From Pirellulaceae bacterium (GTDB lineage Bacteria; Planctomycetota; Planctomycetia; Pirellulales; Pirellulaceae), in the NCBI GenBank assembly GCA_020846515.1, contig JADLDX010000254.1:1-6580 (forward strand): DNA of 6,580 nucleotides. Direction: 5' to 3'. The translations under genes and the position numbers were made by a program. This document shows, one piece after another, positions 1-5,557 of the stretch. The notes below the pieces were generated by a model. It was given only the letters and a program-made list of their open reading frames with translations. It did not search any database and was not told where the DNA came from. Positions within the stretch are counted from its first letter, which is position 1. Every line of letters starts with the position of its first letter.

Positions 1-57
1 GGTGCAGGTGACCGGGCGCGACCAAGAGAACTAACCCTCCCTTCGGGCCCTTCGGGT

Positions 58-185
58 GGGTGCGTGCGCCGCACAGGCGCGTCCGCAGCGAGTCCTTCAT
101 GCTTTGGTTAGCACGGGAGGCACCCTCCCCGGCTGAGCTGACGCCAGCCGACCCTCCCGCTGCTACGCAGCAGGAGGGTTAGTTC
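58..185. repeat. 128-bp direct repeat, copy 1, multi-hairpin unit
   Basis: This is the first of two 128-bp copies, 120 of 128 bases identical to the copy at 213-340 with no gaps. It reads as a chain of potential hairpins: GTGCG/CGCAC (60-64/70-74), GGGAGG/CCTCCC with a 3-nt loop (115-120/124-129), CGGCTG/CAGCCG (130-135/145-150), and a long terminal hairpin (152-178). The unit ends in the shared tail GGGTTAGTTC (176-185). Stem-loops packed this closely suggest selection for DNA or RNA secondary structure. Confidence 0.85.
152..178. repeat. Imperfect palindrome (hairpin), copy 1
   Basis: The 27-bp sequence pairs position 152 with 178 through 163 with 167, giving 12 stem positions with one C/A mismatch (158/172) and a 3-nt TAC loop. 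It recurs identically at 307-333. A shortened form starts at 341 (CTGCTACGCAGCGGGAGGG). Each occurrence is followed by TTAGTTC. No T-run follows, so it does not resemble an intrinsic terminator. Confidence 0.8.
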
Positions 186-212
186 CGCTGCTGCAGCCTG
201 TTTTTTCGGGGA

Positions 213-340
213 GGGTGCGTGCGCCGCACAGGCGAGTTCGCAGCGGGCACTTCATGCTTTGGTTAGCACGGGAGGCCCCCTCCCCGACTGAGCTGACGCC
301 AGGCGACCCTCCCGCTGCTACGCAGCAGGAGGGTTAGTTC
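213..340. repeat. 128-bp direct repeat, copy 2
   Basis: This is the second copy, at an offset of exactly 155 bp from the first. The differences fall at copy-1 positions 80, 83, 91, 93, 94, 122, 132 and 148. Two of them (132 and 148) hit both partners of one base pair in the third hairpin: G-C in copy 1 becomes A/G here, which breaks the pair instead of compensating. The other stems are retained, including GGGAGG/CCTCCC at 270-275/279-284 and the long terminal hairpin at 307-333. Confidence 0.85.
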
Positions 341-367
341 CCTGCTACGCAGCGGGAGGGTTAGTTC
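341..367. repeat. Partial third repeat and right terminal inverted repeat
   Basis: Directly after copy 2, the terminal part of the unit is repeated once more: a CTGCTACGCAGC core, then GGGAGGGTTAGTTC. The last 14 bases (354-367) are the exact reverse complement of 28-41. This truncated copy therefore supplies the right-hand inverted repeat of the whole element. Confidence 0.75.
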
Positions 368-369
368 GC

Positions 370-399
370 TTGACATCCCAAATCTGCCTGCATCATAAT
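370..399 (+). promoter_or_regulatory. Sigma70-type promoter for the DUF1559 gene
   Basis: There is a perfect -35 hexamer, TTGACA (370-375), an 18-bp spacer, and CATAAT (394-399), five of six bases of the -10 consensus. Transcription would start near 406, leaving an untranslated leader of about 90 nt before the ATG at 496. The -35 box lies 2 bp past the end of the repeat element, so the element forms the region directly upstream of the promoter. The match is seen in the sequence; promoter activity is inferred. Confidence 0.6.
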
Positions 400-495
400 G
401 ACGCCCGCAAGGCCCGTACAGCTTATCTAGACTCACATTATGCACCTAGGTCAGGCTTCTTGATTCATTGTTCTCGTTTACTTCGGACTCGAAAT

Positions 496-1536
496 ATGCA
501 GAGGCCCGTTGGGCAACGACCAGCGTTTACGTTGGTCGCGTTGTTAGTCGTTATCGCAATCATAGGTGTCTTAGTTGGTTTGCTGCTACCTGCCGTCCAA
601 TCGGCTCGTGAAGCCGCTCGACGGATGTCATGCTCGAACAATCTGAAGCAGTTTGGATTGGCCCTGATGAACTACGAAAGTGTTCATAGGTCGTTTCCTT
701 ATGGCACTAATCCGCATCAAGATCCGGGCTGGCGAACGAAATACGGCAAGGGTAGCCAGCTGGTCAAGCTCCTGCCGTTCGTTGAGCAATCCACGCTCCA
801 TCAGCAACTCGACTTTTCCAAACTGATCCTGTCGCCAACCGACTGGTCCATCAATGGCGTTGATTTGCAGATGTGCAATCTGGGCTATGGACTGAAAGGT
901 TGGTCGTCGATTAGTCCCCCGCCTTTGCAAAAGGACCTGCCGAACTTTCGTTGTCCATCAGACTCCTACAGCGATGTACCCAACAAATCCAATTCCAACT
1001 ATGCGATGTCGATGGGTAACCAATTGATGCCCGATGGTGGACGTTGCCCAGGTTTGAACGGCAATGACTTTGGTACCGGGACTGCTGGCCATGGCGACTC
1101 CGGCAGTGACGTGAGCGGCAACACGATCTCTGGGGTTACATCGCGATTCAATTGGTCGGCCAAACTACGCGATATCCGGGATGGCATGTCCAATGTGATC
1201 GCCATGGGGGAGATTCGGCCATTGTGTGGTGATCACAGCCAGTATCATCCCTGGTCGCACTACAACGCGATTTGGGTAGCCACCACAGCGCCGATCAATC
1301 ACCCGACCTGTCGCAACGAAAACGGTGGCAAGGACGATACGACTGGTGGCACAGAAGATTGCAGACACTTTCGCAGTTGGAATATGTCGCAAGGGTTTAA
1401 GAGCCTGCATACTGGCGGGGCTCAATTCGTTTTGTGCGACGGATCCGTTCACTTTGTGCCAGCGGCTATCGATTACATGACATACCAGCGATTGGGTGAC
1501 CGCCGCGATGGTCAAATAGTTGATAGCTGGCAATAA
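496..1536 (+). CDS. DUF1559 prepilin-like protein with H-X9-DG C-terminus
   Basis: This 346-aa protein belongs to the large planctomycete DUF1559 (SBP_bac_10) family: envelope proteins with a type IV prepilin-like N-terminus and no established biochemical function. A short leader ([10 protein letters not shown]) precedes [20 protein letters not shown] (about residues 11-30), the pseudopilin helix. Then follow the family signature [16 protein letters not shown], an RCPSD motif (152-156), [16 protein letters not shown] (224-239), and the C-terminal H-X9-DG motif (His305, Asp315-Gly316). The length is normal for the family. Two usually conserved positions are altered: the residue before the cleavage site is Ala rather than Gly, and position 5 of the mature protein is Ala rather than Glu. 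The ATG at 496 gives a normal-length leader. The frame is open back to a TTG at 370, but that codon overlaps the -35 box and would add residues with no family resemblance. No good Shine-Dalgarno precedes 496. Confidence 0.92.
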   Translation: MQRPVGQRPAFTLVALLVVIAIIGVLVGLLLPAVQSAREAARRMSCSNNLKQFGLALMNYESVHRSFPYGTNPHQDPGWRTKYGKGSQLVKLLPFVEQSTLHQQLDFSKLILSPTDWSINGVDLQMCNLGYGLKGWSSISPPPLQKDLPNFRCPSDSYSDVPNKSNSNYAMSMGNQLMPDGGRCPGLNGNDFGTGTAGHGDSGSDVSGNTISGVTSRFNWSAKLRDIRDGMSNVIAMGEIRPLCGDHSQYHPWSHYNAIWVATTAPINHPTCRNENGGKDDTTGGTEDCRHFRSWNMSQGFKSLHTGGAQFVLCDGSVHFVPAAIDYMTYQRLGDRRDGQIVDSWQ

Positions 1537-1596
1537 GCACGAGACAATAAGCAACAGGTACTGGCCCAAGCCAGCTGTAACGCCGTGCACATGTGG

Positions 1597-1625
1597 CCCG
1601 GTCACTTCGTGAAGGACGTGACGGG
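1597..1625 (+). other. Hairpin downstream of the DUF1559 gene
   Basis: CCCGGTCAC (1597-1605) can pair with GTGACGGG (1618-1625): five perfect pairs, one bulged G, then three more, around a 12-nt loop. It begins 60 nt after the stop codon. No U-tract follows, so it is at best a transcript-end stabiliser or weak terminator. Confidence 0.35.
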
Positions 1626-1684
1626 GAAGAGTCCATGTTGCTGGCGAAAAACCCTCCACCTTTATTCCACAATAAATGTGCCTT

Positions 1685-1712
1685 TACCCACGTGATTTTT
1701 CTCATGTGGGTA
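1685..1712 (+). terminator. Strong stem-loop, possible terminator of the DUF1559 transcript
   Basis: TACCCACGTGA (1685-1695) pairs with TCATGTGGGTA (1702-1712): an 11-position stem with one G-T pair and a 6-nt T-rich loop. The sequence after it (GTTT at 1713-1716) is only a weak T-tract. The hairpin separates the DUF1559 gene from the lipoprotein gene and could end the upstream transcript or fold in the leader of the downstream one. The stem is clear; its function is uncertain. Confidence 0.45.
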
Positions 1713-1735
1713 GTTTGGCCTCTGCGCGTGTGAGC

Positions 1736-1754
1736 GAAAGCTCGACGTGCTTTC
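1736..1754. promoter_or_regulatory. Inverted repeat just upstream of the lipoprotein gene
   Basis: GAAAGC (1736-1741) and GCTTTC (1749-1754) form a perfect 6-bp inverted repeat around a 7-nt centre, 20 nt before the Shine-Dalgarno at 1774. It could be a leader hairpin or an operator half-site pair. I see no convincing -35/-10 pair in 1537-1785. Chance occurrence is possible at this length. Confidence 0.25.
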
Positions 1755-1773
1755 AATTTGAATGAACTTCCGC

Positions 1774-1778
1774 AGGAG
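1774..1778 (+). promoter_or_regulatory. Shine-Dalgarno fixing the lipoprotein start
   Basis: AGGAG lies 7 nt before the ATG at 1786. It sits inside the extra codons that would be translated from the upstream in-frame ATG at 1762, which has no such site. This decides in favour of 1786. Confidence 0.75.
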
Positions 1779-1785
1779 TTTCCAG

Positions 1786-2328
1786 ATGCGCTTCAATCGA
1801 TTTGCCAATGTCTTGTTTCGCCGATCGTTTGGCATTGGCCTGGTGATAGCGTTGGCGACAGGTTGGCTGACTGGGTGTGGCAGTCGCCCGGAAAATCTGG
1901 AATCGGCCTCTGGCATCGTTACGCTTGACGGTCAACCCGTCGCTGAGGCGAACGTGATGTTTCACCCTACCGAAGGTGGACCAAGGCCCTCTTATGGCAC
2001 CACCAATGAGCGCGGCGAGTTCCAAACATCGACTTTTGGATTAAACGATGGCGCCTTGGTTGGCCATCACCAAGTAACGGTCGTCAAGTTTGATGCCAAT
2101 AAAGTCCAGCTCAACTCCCCGGACTTAGCCAAGTCCGGTTACAGTGGCCAGGGGTACGAGGCTATGATGGGTCCGACGGCCGTCAAGAATCGCGAAAAGT
2201 CCAAACACCTGGTGCCAGAGAAGTATGGTAAGAAAGAAACATCGGGGTTGACTGCCGTGATTAAAAAGGGCCAATCGAACCACATTGAAATCGAACTGCG
2301 GTCGGTACCATCCGCCGCAGATGAGTAA
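1786..2328 (+). CDS. Small lipoprotein with carboxypeptidase-regulatory-like domain
   Basis: This 180-aa protein is predicted to be a lipoprotein. It has a basic N-terminus (MRFNRFANVLFRR), a hydrophobic stretch (about 14-27), and a lipobox LTGC with the acylated cysteine at residue 31. The mature part opens with ASGIVTLDGQPVAEANVMF and continues through NERGEFQTSTF and a GHHQVTVVK strand. This is the beta-sandwich pattern of the carboxypeptidase-regulatory-like/transthyretin-like fold seen in many small planctomycete lipoproteins. The C-terminal third is polar and lysine-rich (roughly residues 104-165). The domain has no known catalytic activity, so a structural or binding role at the membrane is likely. 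It follows a DUF1559 gene, a common planctomycete pairing, and precedes the ceramidase-like gene by 59 bp, probably as one transcript. An ATG at 1762 would add eight residues, but the AGGAG at 1774 supports 1786. Confidence 0.88.
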   Translation: MRFNRFANVLFRRSFGIGLVIALATGWLTGCGSRPENLESASGIVTLDGQPVAEANVMFHPTEGGPRPSYGTTNERGEFQTSTFGLNDGALVGHHQVTVVKFDANKVQLNSPDLAKSGYSGQGYEAMMGPTAVKNREKSKHLVPEKYGKKETSGLTAVIKKGQSNHIEIELRSVPSAADE

Positions 2329-2372
2329 TCCTTTAGTCCCAACCGGACCTGTCGACGTACCAGTTGTCTCTT

Positions 2373-2380
2373 GGAGAGGA
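2373..2380 (+). promoter_or_regulatory. Shine-Dalgarno fixing the ceramidase-like gene start
   Basis: GGAGAGGA ends 7 nt before the ATG at 2388. The frame is open back to a TTG at 2364, but translation from there would run through this site and put charged residues ahead of the signal peptide. The ATG at 2388 is therefore preferred. Confidence 0.75.
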
Positions 2381-2387
2381 CCCAATC

Positions 2388-4511
2388 ATGCGCAGCTACA
2401 TTCTGGTGCTGGCTCTCGTATTGTTGACTGCGAATTGGAAGGAGATCATGGCTCAATCACAACTGCGAGCCGGTGCGGTCGCGATGGAGGTAACGCCTCA
2501 GCAGTACCCGGTCATTATCAATGGCGGTATGACTGCTGGATCAGCCAACCAGACTACAACTCCCATCCATGCTCGGGCCATCGTATTGGATGACGGCCAT
2601 GAACGGCTGGCGATCGTCGTAGTAGACAGTTGCATGATGTCGCGCAGTTTCTTGGACGAGGCGAAAGCGCTGGCGGCCCAACGCACTGGTATTCGCCCCG
2701 ATCGTATGTTGATCTCCGCTACCCATGCCCACTCGGTCCCCGCATCGATGGGTTGTCTGGGAACCGACGCGGATGAAACCTATATACCTTACCTGCGATT
2801 GAAATTGGCCGACGCGATAGAGCAAGCCGTCGCGAATCTTGAACCAGCGCAAATCGGTTGGGCCAAGCGCAATGCGGCCCACTACACGGCTGTGCGACGC
2901 TGGATACGACGGCCCGATCGCGTGGTCGAAGACCCGTTTGGAAATTTAACTGTCCGGGCCAATATGCATGCTGGTCGCATCTGGGCAGATGTCACGGGTG
3001 AATCGGGACCAGAAGATCCCGATTTGACCATGCTGTCGATTCAAGCCCTCGATGGCCGGCCCATCGCCGTCTTGGGTAACTTCTCGATGCATTACTTTAG
3101 CGGCGAAAAACCGGTAAGCGCCGATTACTTTGGTCGCTTCAGCGAAGGACTGAAACAACGTCTCTCCAGTCAAAGCACAGGCAAGCCGCCGTTTGTGGGT
3201 ATCATGTCGCATGGATGCAGCGGCGATATCTGGCGAATGGATTACACCAAACAAACCCCAACCAAATTCGACACGATCAAGATCGACGAATACACCAACG
3301 GCCTCTTGGATATCACCATGGAGGCCCTGCAAGAAATTAAGTACGATCCAGCCGCCGACTTGGCAATGGCCGAAGCTCGACTGCATTTGAAGTATCGAGT
3401 TCCAGATAAACAGCGTTTGCAATGGGCCCAAGCCATCGTGGAACAAATGGGCTCGCGATTGCCCAAGACCACCGAAGAGGTCTACGCGCGAGAACAAGTA
3501 ATGCTCGATCAACGGCAAGCAACCGATGTCGTCGTTCAAGCACTGCGCATCGGTACAGTAGCTATTGCGACAACACCCACTGAGACCTATGCGCTCACCG
3601 GCATCAAGTTGAAGCGACAGAGCCCATTGGAACAAACGATGGTCATCGAACTGGCCAACGGCGGGGATGGTTACATCCCACCCCCGGAACAACATGGACT
3701 GGGCGGCTATAACACTTGGGCCGCACGATCGGCTGGCCTGGAAGTCGAGGCCGAACCCAAGATTGCCGAAGCCGCCATCAATCTGTTGGAACAAGTCGCC
3801 AGGCGTCCGCGAAGACCACATACTCAATCGATCGGACCGGCAGCGCAAACGATCCTGAGCGCCAAGCCCGCAGCCTACTATCGCTTGCACGAATTGGAAG
3901 GGCCACGCGTGGTGGATTCTTCGGGTTCGCATCTAGACGCAATTTACGAACCAGGCGTGGTCTTCTTTCTGGAAGGCCCCGAGTCCAAGGAATACTGCCT
4001 CAGCGGTGAAGTCAATCGCGCGGCCCATATGGCTGGCGGCAGAATTCGCGCGCGGATCCCCGAACTGAAGGATCGGTACTCCATTACACTTTGGATTTGG
4101 AACGGCATGCCCTTGGACGCGCGTCCCATCGCAGGTTGGATCTTTGGACGCGACCGCAACCATAATTTGACGCCCAGCGGCGATGCATTAGGTATGGTCG
4201 GCATGGGCGAAAACGCAGGCAAGTTGATCTTTCAATCGGGCACCCAAGAACCCATCATCGGCCAGACCGCTATTCCACGCTGGACCTGGGCACAAGTCCG
4301 ATTCCAGCGAGACGGTTCAAAGGTTCAAGTATTCATCGACAAACTGGTAGGTGCTGGCAATTCGATTGCATCCGCGGGGAAACCCGAAATCGAAACGGAA
4401 GCAGCCTTTGATCTGCCCTTGGAATGGGACGAGCTGTTTTTCGGTGGTCGCGGGCATCGCGACTCCAGTTGGGAAGGACGTTTGGACGAAATCGTCGTAC
4501 AACGTCGCTGA
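2388..4511 (+). CDS. Secreted neutral-ceramidase-like protein with C-terminal LamG-like domain
   Basis: This 707-aa protein starts with a signal peptide (hydrophobic 5-15, likely cleavage after Ala22 in EIMA-QSQ), so it acts outside the cytoplasm. Residues about 25-470 resemble the neutral/alkaline non-lysosomal ceramidase N-terminal domain, a zinc amidohydrolase fold. It opens with LRAGAVAMEVTP and has SATHAHS (His113, His115), NFSMHYF (His235), a TPTETY segment (Glu399) and NGGDGYIPP (Tyr429). These match in order the His/His/Glu/Tyr zinc ligands of bacterial neutral ceramidase. The loop that carries the catalytic Ser in true ceramidases (GDVSPN-type) reads SHGCSGDIWRMD here, so activity on ceramide is doubtful. 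Residues about 490-707 look like a LamG/concanavalin-like jelly roll: AAYYRLHE, YSITLWIW, WAQVRFQRDGSKVQVFID, LFFGGRG, WEGRLDEIVV. This is a likely carbohydrate- or surface-binding module. The combination is typical of planctomycetes. The gene probably shares a transcript with the lipoprotein gene. The natural substrate is unknown; an amide or ester of a lipid or glycan is conceivable. Confidence 0.88.
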   Translation: MRSYILVLALVLLTANWKEIMAQSQLRAGAVAMEVTPQQYPVIINGGMTAGSANQTTTPIHARAIVLDDGHERLAIVVVDSCMMSRSFLDEAKALAAQRTGIRPDRMLISATHAHSVPASMGCLGTDADETYIPYLRLKLADAIEQAVANLEPAQIGWAKRNAAHYTAVRRWIRRPDRVVEDPFGNLTVRANMHAGRIWADVTGESGPEDPDLTMLSIQALDGRPIAVLGNFSMHYFSGEKPVSADYFGRFSEGLKQRLSSQSTGKPPFVGIMSHGCSGDIWRMDYTKQTPTKFDTIKIDEYTNGLLDITMEALQEIKYDPAADLAMAEARLHLKYRVPDKQRLQWAQAIVEQMGSRLPKTTEEVYAREQVMLDQRQATDVVVQALRIGTVAIATTPTETYALTGIKLKRQSPLEQTMVIELANGGDGYIPPPEQHGLGGYNTWAARSAGLEVEAEPKIAEAAINLLEQVARRPRRPHTQSIGPAAQTILSAKPAAYYRLHELEGPRVVDSSGSHLDAIYEPGVVFFLEGPESKEYCLSGEVNRAAHMAGGRIRARIPELKDRYSITLWIWNGMPLDARPIAGWIFGRDRNHNLTPSGDALGMVGMGENAGKLIFQSGTQEPIIGQTAIPRWTWAQVRFQRDGSKVQVFIDKLVGAGNSIASAGKPEIETEAAFDLPLEWDELFFGGRGHRDSSWEGRLDEIVVQRR

Positions 4512-4694
4512 GCTTTTCCGGCTTTCCCATTTTCCCGTGTTCCCAGTAGAAGAGTTGGGTCAGTGCCCGCGCGGCCATCAAGCCTATGTGCCCGATCAAA
4601 CTCAAGTGAGGAAATCCGCTGCTTCTTGATCACCGTGAGAGGGCCTTAATCCCGAATCGGATGTATCGAAGTGCTTAGCCGACCTGGAAGTGAT

Positions 4695-4700
4695 TACAAT
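4695..4700 (+). promoter_or_regulatory. Candidate -10 box for the dienelactone hydrolase gene
   Basis: TACAAT matches five of six bases of the -10 consensus and would start transcription near 4707, about 38 nt before the ATG. Upstream at a suitable distance there is only GTGCTT (4671-4676), a poor -35. This is a weak call resting mainly on the hexamer and its position. Confidence 0.3.
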
Positions 4701-4730
4701 CAAGTCGCTTGGAAGATTGCCCTATTCACT

Positions 4731-4736
4731 GAAGGA
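4731..4736 (+). promoter_or_regulatory. Shine-Dalgarno of the dienelactone hydrolase gene
   Basis: GAAGGA lies 8 nt before the ATG at 4745. It supports the start that gives an intact signal peptide. Confidence 0.65.
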
Positions 4737-4744
4737 ATTTACCC

Positions 4745-5542
4745 ATGAAATATTTGCTGGGACTATTGGTCGGTTGCTTGTTCGCCGCCGGTTGGAGTGC
4801 GCAGGCGATGGCTGAAGTTCAAACTAAACTGGTCGAATACAGCGATGGCGAAGTCAAGCTGGAAGGCTTTGTCGCTTGGGACCCTGCCCGCACGACGTCT
4901 GGCGCGCCGGGCATATTGGTTGTTCATCAATGGTTGGGCCTAACAGAGTATGAACAAACCCGTTGTCGGCAACTGGCCGAGCTGGGCTATGTCGCTTTTG
5001 CGCTGGATATCTACGGAAAAGGAGTGCGACCTGCCAATACGCAAGAGGCTGGTAAACAAGCCGGTGTGTATAAGAAGGATCGCCAACTGTATCGTCGCCG
5101 GCTGAACCTGGGCTTGGATCAGTTAAAGGCACAACCCGGAGTCGCACCCGGTAAACTGGCCGCTATTGGATATTGCTTTGGAGGCACCGGCGCTCTCGAA
5201 TTGGCGCGCAGCGGCGCCGACGTGGCTGGTTTTGTTAGCTTTCACGGAGGACTAGACGCGCCAACTCCTGCCGACGCGCAGAACATCAAAGGCAAAGTAT
5301 TGATCTGTCATGGCAACGACGATCCGTTTGTCCCTGTGGCTGAGATCGATGCCATGAAGGCCTCGTTCAATCAAGCCAAAGTCGATTGGCAAATGATCTA
5401 CTACTCCGGTGCGGTCCATTCCTTTACCCAGAAGATGGCTGGCAATGACAACTCGGTTGGCGCCGCTTACAACGCCAAAGCCGACATGCGTTCATGGTCA
5501 GCCATGCGTGCGTTTTTTGACGAGCTCTTCGCACAGAAGTGA
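4745..5542 (+). CDS. Secreted dienelactone hydrolase family protein
   Basis: This 265-aa alpha/beta-hydrolase of the dienelactone hydrolase (DLH) family carries a signal peptide (MKYLLGLLVGCLFAAGWSAQ, then AMA; likely cleavage after Ala23), so it is exported, unlike the cytoplasmic chlorocatechol-pathway enzyme. The core covers about residues 27-263. A Cys nucleophile sits in GYCFGG (Cys144), the acid in HGNDDPFVP (Asp193) and the His in AVHSFT (His225), so the DLH Cys-Asp-His triad is complete. Other family signatures are ILVVHQWLGLTEYEQTR (57-73) and LAELGYVAFALDIYGKG (77-93). Within HQWLGL, Gln62 stands where the family normally has Glu (HEWWG/QEIFG type), the residue that interacts with the nucleophilic Cys in classical DLH. 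The length is normal for a DLH domain of about 235-240 aa plus a leader. The natural substrate is unknown; a periplasmic ester or lactone hydrolase is the safest description. The stop codon lies 15 bp from that of the convergent neighbour. Confidence 0.9.
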   Translation: MKYLLGLLVGCLFAAGWSAQAMAEVQTKLVEYSDGEVKLEGFVAWDPARTTSGAPGILVVHQWLGLTEYEQTRCRQLAELGYVAFALDIYGKGVRPANTQEAGKQAGVYKKDRQLYRRRLNLGLDQLKAQPGVAPGKLAAIGYCFGGTGALELARSGADVAGFVSFHGGLDAPTPADAQNIKGKVLICHGNDDPFVPVAEIDAMKASFNQAKVDWQMIYYSGAVHSFTQKMAGNDNSVGAAYNAKADMRSWSAMRAFFDELFAQK

Positions 5543-5557
5543 TCAATACGCACACGC

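Larger units (their letters stand above)
28..367. repeat. Composite palindromic repeat element with 14-bp terminal inverted repeats
   Basis: This 340-bp GC-rich segment is bounded by a perfect 14-bp inverted repeat: GAACTAACCCTCCC at 28-41 and its exact reverse complement at 354-367. Inside lie two 128-bp direct copies (58-185 and 213-340), a 27-bp spacer (186-212) and a partial third repeat of the 3' end (341-367). Next to the left end, CCCTTCGGG occurs twice in tandem (39-47 and 48-56), and CCCTCCC (35-41) can pair with GGGTGGG (54-60) with one mismatch. No coding sequence inside is convincing and no transposase is present. I see no clear target-site duplication at the borders. The best description is a non-autonomous, REP/BIME- or MITE-like dispersed element; a structured non-coding RNA is the alternative. 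The geometry is seen directly; mobility is inferred. Confidence 0.75.
4512..4744 (+). other. Intergenic region upstream of the dienelactone hydrolase gene
   Basis: This 233-bp stretch has no convincing gene. The reading frames crossing its start lack a ribosome binding site and any recognisable protein. No strong terminator follows the ceramidase-like gene: the bases after the stop are C/T-rich with no stem. A weak promoter candidate and a Shine-Dalgarno lie near the right end. The gap suggests that the downstream gene has its own promoter. Confidence 0.5.

Noticed and set aside
1..27. Tail of an upstream gene at the left edge
   Set aside because: It is too short to judge; no diagnostic peptide or structure is visible.
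152..178. Intrinsic terminator in the repeat element
   Set aside because: The stem is strong, but TTAGTTC rather than a T-run follows on either strand, and the same stem recurs as part of a repeat.
58..340. CRISPR array
   Set aside because: There are only two full 128-bp repeats with a single 27-bp spacer, both internally palindromic, with no short regular repeat-spacer pattern and no cas genes.
263..445. Minus-strand 60-aa frame across the end of the repeat element
   Set aside because: It is composed of repeat-derived sequence with a duplicated peptide, crosses the promoter, and shows no ribosome binding site or domain.
370..495. TTG start at 370 extending the DUF1559 protein by 42 residues
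   Set aside because: The extension has no family resemblance, would put a long non-typical leader before the prepilin motif, and its first codons are the -35 hexamer. The ATG at 496 gives a normal leader.
1661..1676. TTTATT/AATAAA inverted repeat as an operator or promoter
   Set aside because: It is an A/T-only 6-bp stem, easily due to chance, and no acceptable -35 box stands upstream of it.
1165..1756. Minus-strand frames of 164 and 96 codons overlapping the DUF1559 gene end
   Set aside because: They are mostly antisense to conserved family motifs, lack a convincing ribosome binding site, and resemble no known protein.
2946..3932. Long minus-strand frame of 328 codons opposite the ceramidase-like gene
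   Set aside because: It lies wholly antisense to a well-supported gene, has no recognisable domain, and reflects the codon bias of the real strand.
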